Origin: Massilia brevitalea
GTDB taxonomy: Bacteria > Pseudomonadota > Gammaproteobacteria > Burkholderiales > Burkholderiaceae_D
Assembly: GCF_030711405.1 (NCBI RefSeq)
Contig: NZ_JAULSI010000010.1
Coordinates: forward strand, 99,252 to 163,251
Direction of reading: 5' to 3'
DNA: 64,000 nt
Made by a program: the position numbers and the translations under genes. Every line of letters begins with the position of its first letter. The first letter of the stretch is position 1. Of this stretch, positions 26,039 through 35,205 are shown in pieces. A model generated the notes under the pieces. It was not told the DNA's origin. It made no database searches and worked only from the letters and a program-made list of their open reading frames with translations.

Positions 26039-28513
26039 GTGAGTGCGGTTCTCTCCGATTTGGAGACCTTCGACTGGAGCACGACACCCCTTGGGCCGCG
26101 CGCGCAGTGGCCTGCGTCGCTCGAGGCGATCTTCGCCATGATGCTGGGGACGCCGCGCGCCATGTGCGCGACCTGGGGTCCCGAGCAAACGCTGCTCTAC
26201 AACGCCGCCTATGTGCCGTTCCTGGCCAAGCGCCATCCGGCGGCGCTCGGGCAGCCGATCTCCGTCGTGTGGTCGGAAATATGGCGCGACATTGGTCCGC
26301 TCATCGAGCGCGTGCTCGGCGGCGAGGCGGTGAGCTTTGTCGACATGCACCTGGTCATGACGCGCAATGGCTATGACGAGGATACCTGGTGGTCCTTTGC
26401 CTACAGTCCGCTGCGTGACGGCAGGCGGATCATGGGCATCCTCAACATCGCGAACGAAAGCACCGCCGGGGTCATCGCGGCACGCCAGCGCGATGCGGCG
26501 GAAATCGAGCTACGCGCACGCAACATCGCGCTCGAGCAGGAAGTCTTCAAGCGCCGGGAGGCGGCCAACCGCTTCTCCACGCTGATCGAACACTTGCCGG
26601 TCGGCGTCTGCCTGCTCGACGGCGATGGCCAGCCCGTGTTGAGCAACCCCGTGTTCCGCAAATTCCTGCCCGATTATCCCCGTCCTGCCCACGGCGCGGG
26701 CACCGGGCAGGAGCACTGGCGCGGTTACGACGCCCAAGGACGCCTGCTCACGCCCGAACGCTACCCGAGCGCACGGGCCCTGCGCGGCGAGCTGGTCGTG
26801 CCCGGCGACGAATTCCTGCTGGCGAAGGACGATGGGACCGAGGTATGGGTCGCGATCAGCGCGGTGCCGCTGGCCGACAGCGACGGCGGCCAGGCCGGCA
26901 TCATCCTGGTGCTCGACGACATCAACCAGCGCAAGCGCATCCTGATCGACCTCGAACGGCAGGTCGCGGAGCGTTCCCAGGACCGCAATGCGCTCTGGAC
27001 GCTGTCGTCCGACATCATGTTGCGCTGTACCTTCGATGGCGTCATTACCGCCACTAACCCGGCCTGGAGCGTCGTGCTGGGCTGGCGCGAACATGAGCTG
27101 GTCGGTTCCAACCTGTTCGATTTGATCCACCCCGACGACATGGCGCATACCGCCGCAGGCGCGCAGGAACTGTCAGGCGGTATCAGCCACCAGCGCTTCG
27201 ACAACCGCTATCGCCACCGCGACGGCAGTTATCGCTGGATCTCGTGGTCCACGCGTTCGCACGATGGCCTGATCAACGCCGTAGGCCGCGACATCACGCG
27301 CGACAAGGACCAGATGGCCGAACTCGAGACGATGCAGAACGCCCTGCGCCAGAGCCAGAAAATGGAAGCGGTGGGCCAGCTCACCGGCGGCCTGGCGCAT
27401 GACTTCAACAACCTGCTGGCCGGTATTTCCGGCGCCCTGCAGCTGATGCAGATGCGCATGCAGCAGGGACGCTTCAACGACTTCGAGCGCTACATCACGA
27501 CGGCGCTGGGAGCATCGCGCAGGGCGGCGGCCCTGACGCACCGCTTGCTGGCCTTCTCGCGCCAGCAGACGCTGACACCGAAGGCCACGAACGTGAACCG
27601 GCTGGTGGCCGACATGCAGGAGCTGATCCAGCGCACCGTGGGGCCGGCGATTCCGATCGAGGTCGTGTGCGTGTCCGATGCCTGGACCGCCCTGGTCGAC
27701 GCCTCGCAATTGGAGAACGCGTTGCTGAACCTGTGCATCAATGCGCGCGATGCGATGCCCGATGGCGGCCGCATCACCGTCGAAACCGCCAACAAGTGGA
27801 TCGACGAACGCGCCGCGCGCAAGCAGAACATGGAGCAGGGCCAGTACCTTTCCTTGTGCGTGAGCGATACCGGCACCGGCATGTCGCCGGAGGTCATCGC
27901 ACGGGCATTCGAACCCTTCTTCACCACCAAGCCCATCGGCCAGGGGACCGGGCTCGGGCTGTCGATGATCTATGGATTCGCCCAGCAGTCCGGCGGGCAG
28001 GTGCGCATCTATTCCGAGGTGGGGCAGGGCACGACCGTGTGCATCTACTTGCCGCGCCAATATGGCGACAGCGTCGACGACGATACCGAAGTCGCGGCCG
28101 CGGTGACGGAGTTCAGGCAGTCCGGGCAGGTCGCCACCGTGCTGATCGTGGACGACGAGCCGACGGTGAGGATGCTCGTCATCGACATCCTGCAAGACCT
28201 CGGCCTGGCCTGGATCGAAGCGGCCGACAGCGCGACCGGCCTCAAGATCCTGCAGTCGGATGCGCGGGTCGACATGCTGATTTCGGATGTCGGCCTGCCG
28301 GGCGGCATGAACGGGCGCCAGATGGCCGACGCCGGGCGCGTCAAGCGGCCCGGATTGCAGGTGCTGTTCATCACGGGCTATGCAGAGAACGCCGTGCTTA
28401 ACAACGGCTACCTGGAGCCGGGCATGGCGGTGCTCACCAAGCCGTTTTCGATGGACACGATGGCGGAGCGGATCCGGTCGATGATCGAGACCGGCTTGCG
28501 CTCCGGGGGCTGA
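26039..28513 (+). CDS. Hybrid sensor histidine kinase with PAS domains and receiver
   Basis: About 824 residues from the GTG at 26039 (AGGTGG upstream); in-frame starts up to 25880 cannot be excluded. The N-terminal sensory domain has the FDWSTTPLGPRAQWP motif typical of this kinase group. PAS domains follow at about 175-300 and 315-430. HisKA has the phospho-His in GGLAHDFNNLL, HATPase_c has NLCINARDAMPDGG, DTGTGMS and GTGLGLSM, and the C-terminal receiver (about 700-820) has VDDEP, Asp in MLISDVGLP and Lys in LTKPFS. No membrane segment, so cytoplasmic. No partner regulator lies next to it, so the target is unknown. Confidence 0.88.
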   Translation: MSAVLSDLETFDWSTTPLGPRAQWPASLEAIFAMMLGTPRAMCATWGPEQTLLYNAAYVPFLAKRHPAALGQPISVVWSEIWRDIGPLIERVLGGEAVSFVDMHLVMTRNGYDEDTWWSFAYSPLRDGRRIMGILNIANESTAGVIAARQRDAAEIELRARNIALEQEVFKRREAANRFSTLIEHLPVGVCLLDGDGQPVLSNPVFRKFLPDYPRPAHGAGTGQEHWRGYDAQGRLLTPERYPSARALRGELVVPGDEFLLAKDDGTEVWVAISAVPLADSDGGQAGIILVLDDINQRKRILIDLERQVAERSQDRNALWTLSSDIMLRCTFDGVITATNPAWSVVLGWREHELVGSNLFDLIHPDDMAHTAAGAQELSGGISHQRFDNRYRHRDGSYRWISWSTRSHDGLINAVGRDITRDKDQMAELETMQNALRQSQKMEAVGQLTGGLAHDFNNLLAGISGALQLMQMRMQQGRFNDFERYITTALGASRRAAALTHRLLAFSRQQTLTPKATNVNRLVADMQELIQRTVGPAIPIEVVCVSDAWTALVDASQLENALLNLCINARDAMPDGGRITVETANKWIDERAARKQNMEQGQYLSLCVSDTGTGMSPEVIARAFEPFFTTKPIGQGTGLGLSMIYGFAQQSGGQVRIYSEVGQGTTVCIYLPRQYGDSVDDDTEVAAAVTEFRQSGQVATVLIVDDEPTVRMLVIDILQDLGLAWIEAADSATGLKILQSDARVDMLISDVGLPGGMNGRQMADAGRVKRPGLQVLFITGYAENAVLNNGYLEPGMAVLTKPFSMDTMAERIRSMIETGLRSGG

Positions 28514-28514
28514 A

Positions 28515-30698
28515 TCAGAAATCGACCGTGCCGGTCAGCGAGAACGTCCGCGGCGCGCCGACCACCAGGTAGCCGCTGCCCGGGAAGCCGCCCACCGACG
28601 CCCAGTAGTTCTTGTCCGCCACGTTGTTCACGCGCGCGCGCAGCGTGACCTCGCGCTCCATGACGCGCAGCGCGTAACTGGCGCCCAGGTCGAAGCGGGT
28701 CCAGGACGGCACTTCCTTCGTATTCGCGCCATCGGCAAACTGGGTCGACGTGTACAGCGCACGCGCATTCAGGCTCAGGCCATCGACGTAGGGCACATCC
28801 CACTCGCCGCCCAGGTTGAGCTGGGTCTTCGGCACGCCGATCGCATCCTTGCCCTGGTTGAGGCCACCGGCGGTGGTGACCTGCTCGGTATCGAGCAGCG
28901 TCAGGCCGCCCAGCACGCGCACGCCGCGCAGCGGCACGCCGAACACGGACAGTTCCAGGCCGCGGTTGCGCTGCTCGCCGTTCACGCCGAAGAGCCTGCC
29001 GACGACGAAGGCCGACGGTTGCGCGACCGTGAACAGCGCCGCGCTCATGCCGAGCCTGCCGGCGTCGTATTTGACGCCGATTTCCTTCTGCTTCGAGCGG
29101 TAGGGTGCGAATGCCTCGCCCACGTTGTCGATATCCGTGCCTGCCGCAACAGGACCGGGCTGCAGCGCCTCGATATAGTTCGCGTATAGCGACACACCCT
29201 TGACCGGCTTGTAAACCAGGCCGACCACCGGCGTGTTCGCCGTTTCGTCGTAGCGCGCGGTGCGTGCGCCGGTGATGTAGCTGAAGCTGCCCGAGCGGAT
29301 GCGCTGGTGGCGCACGCCGACCGTCAACAGCACGCTGTCGTCCAGCATGGCCAGGGTATCGGCCACTGCATAACTGGCCAGGTCGCTGGTCATCGTCACC
29401 TGAGGATCGGTCATGCTGCCGCCCACCGTTGGCGTGGGCGTGACGGATGGGTAGTCGACCGGACGGTAGATATTCGTGGCCTGGGCGGGGCCGGTCGCAT
29501 AGCCGTTGCGCGAGGACAGCGAGAAGGCCGAAGCCGTCGCGCTGAGCGTATGCTTGACGGCGCCGGTGCGCAGCATGCCGCGCACGCCGACTTCGCCGGT
29601 GCGCACCGTGTCGTGGCGCACGTTGTCGAAGCGGGACATGCTGGTCGTGCCGTTGGCATTGCTGACCCGTGGCGACGCGAGTTCATTGTGTTCGTCGCCG
29701 CTGCGGGCGCCGAAGGCGGCCCAGGCCACCACGTCCTGCGCCAGGTCGACCTCACCGCGCACGGTGCCGAAGGTGTCGCGTTCGCTGGAAACGGTCCACG
29801 GCTGGCCGAAGTTGCTGGTCGAGGAGGGCGGCGCGATCATCGGCACGGTCGCCAGCAGGGTCACGGCCGGACGCGGGTTGTGCAGCGCGTGCTCCTGGTA
29901 GCCGACGTCCGCCGACAGCCGGTAGCCATCGCCGCGGTAGTCCATGCCGACTGCCAGCACGTCGAGCTTGCGCGACTCGCGGTCGACGGCGGTGTCGCCC
30001 TCGCGGTGCGCGGCATTCACGCGCAGGCCAAGGCGCTCGCCTTCGCCGAAACGGCGCGAGACGTCGGCGGCCACATAACCCTGGCCGCCCGATTCGACGC
30101 CCGCCGTCACCTGCGTCAGCGGTTTCGTGGCCGCACGCTTCGGCAGCAGATTGATGGTGCCGCCGATGCCGCCGCCGCCCGGCGCTGCACCGTTGACGAA
30201 GGCGCTGGCGCCACGGAACACTTCCACGCGTTCCAGCAATTCGGCCGAGACGAACTGGCGCGGCAGCAGGCCGAACAGGCCGTTGTACGCGAGGTCGTCC
30301 GAATTGACGGCGAAGCCGCGGATCACGTACAGCTCCTGGAAGTTACCCGAGCCGCGCGCCACGCGCACCGATGGATCGTTCTGCACCACGTCGGCCACGC
30401 TGCGCGCCTGCTGGTCCTGGATCACGCCGAGGGTGTAGTTGGTGGTGTTGAACGGCGTGTCCATCATGTCCACGTTGCCGAGCAGGCCGAGGCGGCCGCC
30501 GCGCGCCACCTGGCCGCCGGCATACGCCGCCGGCAAGCCCTGGGCGGATGCGTCAGCCGAGGCGGTGACGACGACGGTTGCCATCGGCTCGGCGGCGGTG
30601 TCGCTGTCGGCAGGGGTGCTTTGCGCGATGGCACTGGCAGAGGTCATCAGGAGGGCGGCGAGGGCCAGCGGAGTCAGCGCAAAACGGGCAGGAGTCAT
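28515..30698 (-). CDS. TonB-dependent siderophore receptor
   Basis: A 727-residue outer-membrane receptor: signal peptide (about 1-25, ends AIAQ), TonB box-like region (ATVVVTASA), plug domain (QDQQARSVADVVQNDPSVRV; GGGGIGGTINLLPKRA) and a 22-strand barrel ending in the expected terminal Phe. It imports ferric siderophores in the FhuA/FpvA manner. Two Fur-like boxes lie between it and the divergent PepSY gene, so iron repression is expected. It converges with the kinase gene, with one base between their stop codons. Confidence 0.93.
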   Translation of the reverse strand: MTPARFALTPLALAALLMTSASAIAQSTPADSDTAAEPMATVVVTASADASAQGLPAAYAGGQVARGGRLGLLGNVDMMDTPFNTTNYTLGVIQDQQARSVADVVQNDPSVRVARGSGNFQELYVIRGFAVNSDDLAYNGLFGLLPRQFVSAELLERVEVFRGASAFVNGAAPGGGGIGGTINLLPKRAATKPLTQVTAGVESGGQGYVAADVSRRFGEGERLGLRVNAAHREGDTAVDRESRKLDVLAVGMDYRGDGYRLSADVGYQEHALHNPRPAVTLLATVPMIAPPSSTSNFGQPWTVSSERDTFGTVRGEVDLAQDVVAWAAFGARSGDEHNELASPRVSNANGTTSMSRFDNVRHDTVRTGEVGVRGMLRTGAVKHTLSATASAFSLSSRNGYATGPAQATNIYRPVDYPSVTPTPTVGGSMTDPQVTMTSDLASYAVADTLAMLDDSVLLTVGVRHQRIRSGSFSYITGARTARYDETANTPVVGLVYKPVKGVSLYANYIEALQPGPVAAGTDIDNVGEAFAPYRSKQKEIGVKYDAGRLGMSAALFTVAQPSAFVVGRLFGVNGEQRNRGLELSVFGVPLRGVRVLGGLTLLDTEQVTTAGGLNQGKDAIGVPKTQLNLGGEWDVPYVDGLSLNARALYTSTQFADGANTKEVPSWTRFDLGASYALRVMEREVTLRARVNNVADKNYWASVGGFPGSGYLVVGAPRTFSLTGTVDF

Positions 30699-30717
30699 CA
30701 GGTGGGGAAGTTGGTCT

Positions 30718-30781
30718 AGATGAGAATGGTTCGCATTATATGCGGAATGGGTTGCCGGGGTAAATGCGAACCATTATGATC
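30718..30781. promoter_or_regulatory. Two Fur boxes in the divergent iron-uptake promoter
   Basis: Box 1: ATGAGAATGGTTCGCATT (from 30719). Box 2: AAATGCGAACCATTATGAT (30762-30780). Both follow the hexamer pattern of the Fur consensus (repeats of NATWAT around AATGCGAA/GAGAATGG) and are near-inverted copies of each other. Each faces one of the divergent genes. Confidence 0.75.
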
Positions 30782-30808
30782 TGACCCCCTACCGAATATT
30801 CACGCCCC

Positions 30809-31945
30809 ATGACACCCAAGAACGTGCGCCGCTGGTCCTGGATTCACAAGTGGAGCAGCCTGGTCTGCACGGTGTTCATGCTGCTGCTCTGTATCACCGG
30901 CTTGCCGCTGATTTATCACCACGAGATCATCCACGCCCTCGGCAACGAGGTCGAGGCGCCCGAGATGCCGGCGGATACGCCGCGTGCCGACATCGACCGC
31001 GTGGTCGCCGCCGGCATGGCCGCGTATCCCGGCAAGGTCATGATGTACCTGTCCCAGGACCGGGAGGAGCCTGACATGTGGGCCATGACCCTGGGCGACA
31101 CGCCGCGCGACAAGAACTACAAGCCCCTGCTGGTGGATGCGCGTACCGCCCAGCTGCTGCCCGAGCCGCCGGTCGAGGGCGGCCCCTTCATGTCGCTGAT
31201 GTTCCACCTGCATGTGGATCTGTATGCGGGCCTGTGGGGCAAGCTCTTCCTCGGCTTCATGGGCTTGCTGCTGATCCTCGCGGTGGTGTCCGGCGTGGTG
31301 CTGTATGCGCCGTTCACGCGCAAGCTGGCCTTCGGGACGGTGCGGCATGAGCGCAGCCGCCGCGTGCGCTGGCTCGACCTGCACAATGTGCTCGGCATCG
31401 TCACGCTGGTGTGGCTGCTGGTCGTGGGCACGACCGGCGTCATCAATACCTGGGCCGATTTGCTGCTCAAGGCCTGGCAAAAAACGGAGTTGGCCGAGAT
31501 AACGGCGCCGTATGCCGGCCTGCCGCCGGTGACGAAGCTGGGGTCGATGTCGCAGATGATCGCCGCGGCCGAGCGCGCCGCGCCCGGCATGCAGGTGAAG
31601 TATGTGGCCTTCCCCGGCACCAAGTTCGCGACCCCGCACCACTACATCGCTTTCATGCAGGGCACTACGCCCTTGACCTCGCGCCTGCAAAAGCCGGTCC
31701 TGATCGACGCCCAGACCGGCGCCGTGACGGCCAGCCCCGACCTGCCCTGGTACATGGTGGCGCTGCGCGTGTCGCAGCCGCTGCACTTCGGCGACTACGG
31801 CGGCCAGGCCCTGAAGCTGCTGTGGGCCTTGCTGGACATCGCCACCATCGTCGTGCTCGTTACCGGCCTGTATTTGTGGCTCAAGCGCGGCAAGGCGGCA
31901 GCGGCCAAGCCGGCGGAAGTGCGCGCCGAGGAGGCAGCGGTATGA
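30809..31945 (+). CDS. PepSY-domain membrane protein
   Basis: A 378-residue PepSY-associated transmembrane protein: N-terminal helix (LVCTVFMLLLCITGLPLIYHHE), a periplasmic PepSY region, then helices near 150-170, 195-215 and 340-360. The conserved RRWSWIHKWSSL start and HLHVDLY motif are typical. Homologues next to TonB receptors are proposed to reduce ferric siderophores. Divergent from the receptor, sharing Fur boxes. Confidence 0.88.
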   Translation: MTPKNVRRWSWIHKWSSLVCTVFMLLLCITGLPLIYHHEIIHALGNEVEAPEMPADTPRADIDRVVAAGMAAYPGKVMMYLSQDREEPDMWAMTLGDTPRDKNYKPLLVDARTAQLLPEPPVEGGPFMSLMFHLHVDLYAGLWGKLFLGFMGLLLILAVVSGVVLYAPFTRKLAFGTVRHERSRRVRWLDLHNVLGIVTLVWLLVVGTTGVINTWADLLLKAWQKTELAEITAPYAGLPPVTKLGSMSQMIAAAERAAPGMQVKYVAFPGTKFATPHHYIAFMQGTTPLTSRLQKPVLIDAQTGAVTASPDLPWYMVALRVSQPLHFGDYGGQALKLLWALLDIATIVVLVTGLYLWLKRGKAAAAKPAEVRAEEAAV

Positions 31946-32121
31946 CGCGCATCTTTGGACCCATCTGGACCGCGCCGATCGTGCTTGGCGTGCTGACCGT
32001 TATCGGTCTCGTGAGCGCATTGCTGGGCGATGGCGTCTGGGATGCGGTGTCCGCCGTGTCGCTGGGCGTGGTGGTGGCGGTGGGCGGGTGGTATGGCCTG
32101 CGCCGGCCGAAGGCGCGCTAA
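31942..32121 (+). CDS. Small two-helix membrane protein
   Basis: A 59-residue protein with two membrane helices (IVLGVLTVIGLVSALLGDGV and SAVSLGVVVAVGGWYGL) and a basic C-terminus (RRPKAR). Its start overlaps the PepSY stop (ATGA). Small proteins of this type commonly follow PepSY genes in iron loci; a helper role is inferred. Confidence 0.8.
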   Translation: MTRIFGPIWTAPIVLGVLTVIGLVSALLGDGVWDAVSAVSLGVVVAVGGWYGLRRPKAR

Positions 32122-32247
32122 GGTGGCGTAGGCGATGAATCGGACCGTGAAGTGAAGCGGGCTGCTGGAAAATGAAGCCCTGCTCGGCAAGAATTTGCCG
32201 CGTCGGGCATCATGGCGTGTCATTCACTTCATTAGAAAGAAATTTGC

Positions 32248-32886
32248 ATGTCTGATCTCCTGCAAACCTTGCAGTGGCGTTATGCCACCAAAAAAATGGA
32301 TCCGGCCAAGAAGGTCGCCCAAGAAAAGCTCGACCGTATTCTTGAGGCGGTGCGCCTGACGGCCAGTTCCAGCGGCTTGCAACAGTACGAGATGTTCGTG
32401 GTGACCGATCCTGCTCTGCGTGAGCAGATCAAGGCGCATGCCTGGAACCAGTCGCAGGTGACGGAGGCCTCGCACCTGCTGGTGTTCGCCGCATGGGATA
32501 ACTACACGCCCGAGCGCATCAATGCCATGTTCGACCTGGTGAACGACGAGCGCGGCTTCAAGAACGAAGGTTGGGAAGCCTACCGCCAGCAATTGCTGTC
32601 GACCTACCCGCAGCGCGACGCCGAGACCAATTTCGAGCACGCCGCACGCCAGGCCTACATCGGCCTCGGCAGCGCGCTGATTGCCGCCGCTGAAGAAAAG
32701 GTGGATGCCACGCCGATGGAAGGGTTTGATCCGGCCAAGGTCGATGAGATCCTGAAGCTGCGTGAGCGTGGCCTGCGTTCGGTGATCCTGCTGCCGGTTG
32801 GTTATCGCGCGGAAGAGGGCGACTGGCTCGTCAACTTGAAGAAAGTGCGCCGCCCGTTGTCGCAGTTCGTTACCGAGCTGGCCTGA
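32248..32886 (+). CDS. NAD(P)H-dependent nitroreductase family oxidoreductase (NfsB-like)
   Basis: A 212-residue FMN-binding nitroreductase. Family features: LQWRYATKKMDPAKKV at the start, LTASSSGLQQYEMFVV (FMN loop) and the C-terminal LPVGYRAEEGDW stretch. It reduces nitroaromatics, quinones or similar compounds. Monocistronic, AGAAAGAA upstream of the ATG and a strong terminator after it. Confidence 0.9.
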   Translation: MSDLLQTLQWRYATKKMDPAKKVAQEKLDRILEAVRLTASSSGLQQYEMFVVTDPALREQIKAHAWNQSQVTEASHLLVFAAWDNYTPERINAMFDLVNDERGFKNEGWEAYRQQLLSTYPQRDAETNFEHAARQAYIGLGSALIAAAEEKVDATPMEGFDPAKVDEILKLRERGLRSVILLPVGYRAEEGDWLVNLKKVRRPLSQFVTELA

Positions 32887-32941
32887 GCAAGACGGTATCC
32901 TGGCCAGTTGCGCTCAGTGACTGGCTCAGCCAGGCAAGAAT

Positions 32942-32979
32942 AAAAAAAGCCAGACCGGCATATGCCTGGTCTGGCTTTT
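32942..32979. terminator. Bidirectional terminator after the nitroreductase
   Basis: A-rich left flank, stem GCCAGACC-GGCA / TGCC-T-GGTCTGGC, then TTTT. It marks the last chromosomal feature before the island's left end at 32990. Confidence 0.85.
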
Positions 32980-32989
32980 GAATTTTGCA

Positions 32990-33011
32990 GTCGGGGTGAG
33001 AGGATTCGAAC
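32990..33011. repeat. attachment-site repeat, left end (displaced tRNA-Pro 3' end)
   Basis: A 22-bp perfect match to 38061-38082; on the minus strand it reads GTTCGAATCCTCTCACCCCG and then AC. The encoded CCA of the intact tRNA is not retained (GACTGC instead of GACCA), and the match stops one base before TTC versus CTC. It is the original tRNA 3' end left after insertion. Confidence 0.9.
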
Positions 33012-33116
33012 TTCACCGGTCATTAAGAATCAACAACTTACGCCGAAAGTGGTGTTGCATGTGGAAAGCTCTAGTGTGGAAGAGCAGGCGACATGTTTCC
33101 ACTTACAACTATCCGT

Positions 33117-33242
33117 ATGATCTGCCGGACATACATGAAGTATCCGAACGACCGGCCCCACATGCCGTTAAGCATTCCGGGCGTGGAGGGACGAACCTAT
33201 TTGGAGGTGTTCAAATCCGTTTGGGGCAAGCCTAACCGCTGA
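33117..33242 (+). CDS. Possible 41-residue peptide or 3' fragment of a lost gene
   Basis: The frame begins MICRTYMKYPNDRPHMPLSI and ends VWGKPNR. The composition looks protein-like, and its stop is 5 nt before the next gene, but the start has no good ribosome-binding site. It could be the tail of a gene truncated at the island edge. Confidence 0.3.
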   Translation: MICRTYMKYPNDRPHMPLSIPGVEGRTYLEVFKSVWGKPNR

Positions 33243-33247
33243 ACGAA

Positions 33248-33478
33248 ATGACTCGCCTTTTCGATGCGCCGATCCGTTGGATCGTCAAGCCGGTCATCCG
33301 CGAGGACTATTGTGAACTGACACTCAGTGCCGGGGAGTGGGATGAGACCAGCGGCAGGTACAGGAGCATGTATCGCGTCCGCGTCCATTGGGCTGGTTGG
33401 AGCAAGTCGCGCCGCAATACCCTCATCAGGGAATGCGAAACCACACGCGAAGAGGCTAAAAGAGCAAGCGCAAACTGA
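33248..33478 (+). CDS. Hypothetical island protein, 76 residues
   Basis: Basic, Trp/Arg-rich small protein (IRWIVKPVIREDYCELTLSA; VHWAGWSKSRRNTLIRE). No family recognised. It begins 5 nt after the preceding small frame. Real coding is plausible from the even residue composition, but function is unknown. Confidence 0.4.
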   Translation: MTRLFDAPIRWIVKPVIREDYCELTLSAGEWDETSGRYRSMYRVRVHWAGWSKSRRNTLIRECETTREEAKRASAN

Positions 33479-33809
33479 TAAAACCGCCCAAGGTTGGCTC
33501 TTCTTTGTAGGTACGCAGGATGAAACTGACCCATCCGTCTTCCATGTGAACACTTCCGGCTTATTTGTAGTCTGTCTGGCGTTGTAGAACGGCCCGCGAA
33601 GAAGTAATCCGGCGTCATCCTAGCCCTGCCGGAGATGCTTTCGGCGGGATGCCGCGTACAACACAGCCGGGATGCCCGATACAGGCATGTGGCATCCTGG
33701 CTACTTTAAGCAGCCGCGCAAGTCGGGCTTGACTCTTGTCAATCGGCTGCGAAGCAAGGCACGCAACAATGGCAGCTTGCCATCAGTTCGCCTACTTGCG
33801 TAATCGTCC
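33479..33809. other. Non-coding island spacer
   Basis: 331 bp without a supportable gene on either strand. It includes short imperfect inverted repeats around GGGATGCC (33647-33700), but no clear terminator. It presumably holds the promoter of the 388-residue gene. Confidence 0.5.
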
Positions 33810-34976
33810 ATGCCAGAGCAAATCCGAATCCCGTACTACAGGCTCGACCTCGCCAGTTTCTATGCGTTGCGAAAGACTTGGCAACTGTTCGACAAGACTG
33901 CGGGCTGCAAGCCCCTCAACAACCCACAGGCCACGATCCTCATGGAGAGGAAACCGCCACCGCTACCCGGCGAGAAGGCAGCGCAAGCAAACAAGCTAGA
34001 GAAGGCGAAGCCGGAGCCCCAGACCGGGCCGAAGTCGGCTGGAACAGGCACGGCGATAAAGAAAGCGCCGCCATCACCAACCGCCCCTGTTAGTGCAACG
34101 AACGAAAAAGCGTGGCATCCGTTCAAGGTCTCCAACGATCAGGCTAAAGCTAAGCAACCAGTCGAGGAATGCAGGACTCCTCCGCCGTTTGACATGCTCG
34201 ATCTACCTGATGCAATCGACAAGATGGGTTTTACTATCGCGGCGAAGCTCGCAAAGCGGTGGTTCAATTCAAGAAAGCATGAGATTCCCAATGGAACAAC
34301 ATACGATTATCCAGCCGACATGGTTGACACAAAAATCGTATCATTCGACTTCGTAATGAAGTACCCGAAAGCGCGGGCCAAGTACGAGAATCTAATCAGC
34401 AGTGGAATTTACGGTGATAGGGCGATTAAGGTTATCAGGGAAAAAGTTGGACGGATGCTGGCAAGTAAATTCGCCGAAAATGGCATTGCCTATTCAGGAG
34501 AGCTTGACGCACTTGCACACTCAGGGCTCGACATCCAAAAATTGCATAACGATTTTCAATTCCAAAGGGAAGCTGTAAGCAATCTCGATACGCTGGATTG
34601 GAGTTTTGGTCTAACTGATCTTACAGCTTCCTTGGCGAACTTTGCTATCTGCGCGGCCGTAGCCGAGGCGCGTGTCCACTCAGAGAAGTATTACAACTAT
34701 CCGAAGGGGGCAGCCCCGGTCTATTGTTGCCAGTCTCAAGTCGAGGTTACGCACATCTATGTCTATGCGCGAGACAGCTATTCGTTTTCGGATAAGCCGG
34801 GTAAGAAAGCTTCGCAGTACCTGGGACATTGGAATCGGAACGGTGTAATACTTGTCCCGGCTGCTCTTGCATCGGATTTTGCGGCAAATTATGGCAAGGA
34901 CGTACAGTGGGGAAGCGGGCCTTACACGCAAGATGGCTTTGATAAGCCCGTTGACATCCTCAAGGGTATGTTCTGA
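33810..34976 (+). CDS. Putative T6SS-associated effector (DUF6402-like), 388 residues
   Basis: Residues 1-45 are ordinary. Residues 46-120 form a Pro/Lys/Ala-rich linker (KPPPLPGEKAAQANKLEKAK), then a globular domain from about 130 to the end (YDYPADMVDTKIVSFDFVMK; SKFAENGIAYSGELDALAHS; GVILVPAALASDFAANYG; terminal DILKGMF). The style recalls DUF6402 proteins found beside T6SS cargo genes; that identification is from memory and tentative. No signal peptide. It is followed by a 55-residue gene and a periplasm-facing membrane protein, the arrangement expected for toxin plus immunity. No catalytic motif is recognised. Codon use is more AT-rich than in the chromosomal flanks. Confidence 0.6.
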   Translation: MPEQIRIPYYRLDLASFYALRKTWQLFDKTAGCKPLNNPQATILMERKPPPLPGEKAAQANKLEKAKPEPQTGPKSAGTGTAIKKAPPSPTAPVSATNEKAWHPFKVSNDQAKAKQPVEECRTPPPFDMLDLPDAIDKMGFTIAAKLAKRWFNSRKHEIPNGTTYDYPADMVDTKIVSFDFVMKYPKARAKYENLISSGIYGDRAIKVIREKVGRMLASKFAENGIAYSGELDALAHSGLDIQKLHNDFQFQREAVSNLDTLDWSFGLTDLTASLANFAICAAVAEARVHSEKYYNYPKGAAPVYCCQSQVEVTHIYVYARDSYSFSDKPGKKASQYLGHWNRNGVILVPAALASDFAANYGKDVQWGSGPYTQDGFDKPVDILKGMF

Positions 34977-34979
34977 GCG

Positions 34980-35147
34980 ATGCGAAAACAGGACGTGTAC
35001 TACCCCGTTCGTAATAGTGATTACCAGAAATGGCGCGAGAAATTCGGTCGGGGTGGCGATTTCGCTATTTACACCGAACTCAAGAAAGTCAAGCTGTCAA
35101 AGCCAATAAAACTGAATTTAGAAGAAGTGTGGAAATCGAAAAATTGA
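34980..35147 (+). CDS. Small island protein, 55 residues, partner of the putative effector
   Basis: Begins 3 nt after the preceding stop (TGAGCGATG). Lys/Tyr-rich (MRKQDVYYPVRNSDYQKWRE, then KFGRGGDFAIYTEL; ends EEVWKSKN). No family recognised. Tight linkage suggests co-translation with the 388-residue protein, perhaps as an adaptor, chaperone or part of its immunity system. Confidence 0.5.
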   Translation: MRKQDVYYPVRNSDYQKWREKFGRGGDFAIYTELKKVKLSKPIKLNLEEVWKSKN

Positions 35148-35205
35148 TGTGTGGCGAAATGCCCAGTGATTCCAACCGATCAGTCGCATTCAAAACGGAA
35201 GTGGT

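Noticed and set aside
32990..33011. A second tRNA-Pro gene
   Set aside because: Only the T-arm/acceptor 3' part is present; no D-arm or anticodon arm follows. It is the displaced end from island insertion.
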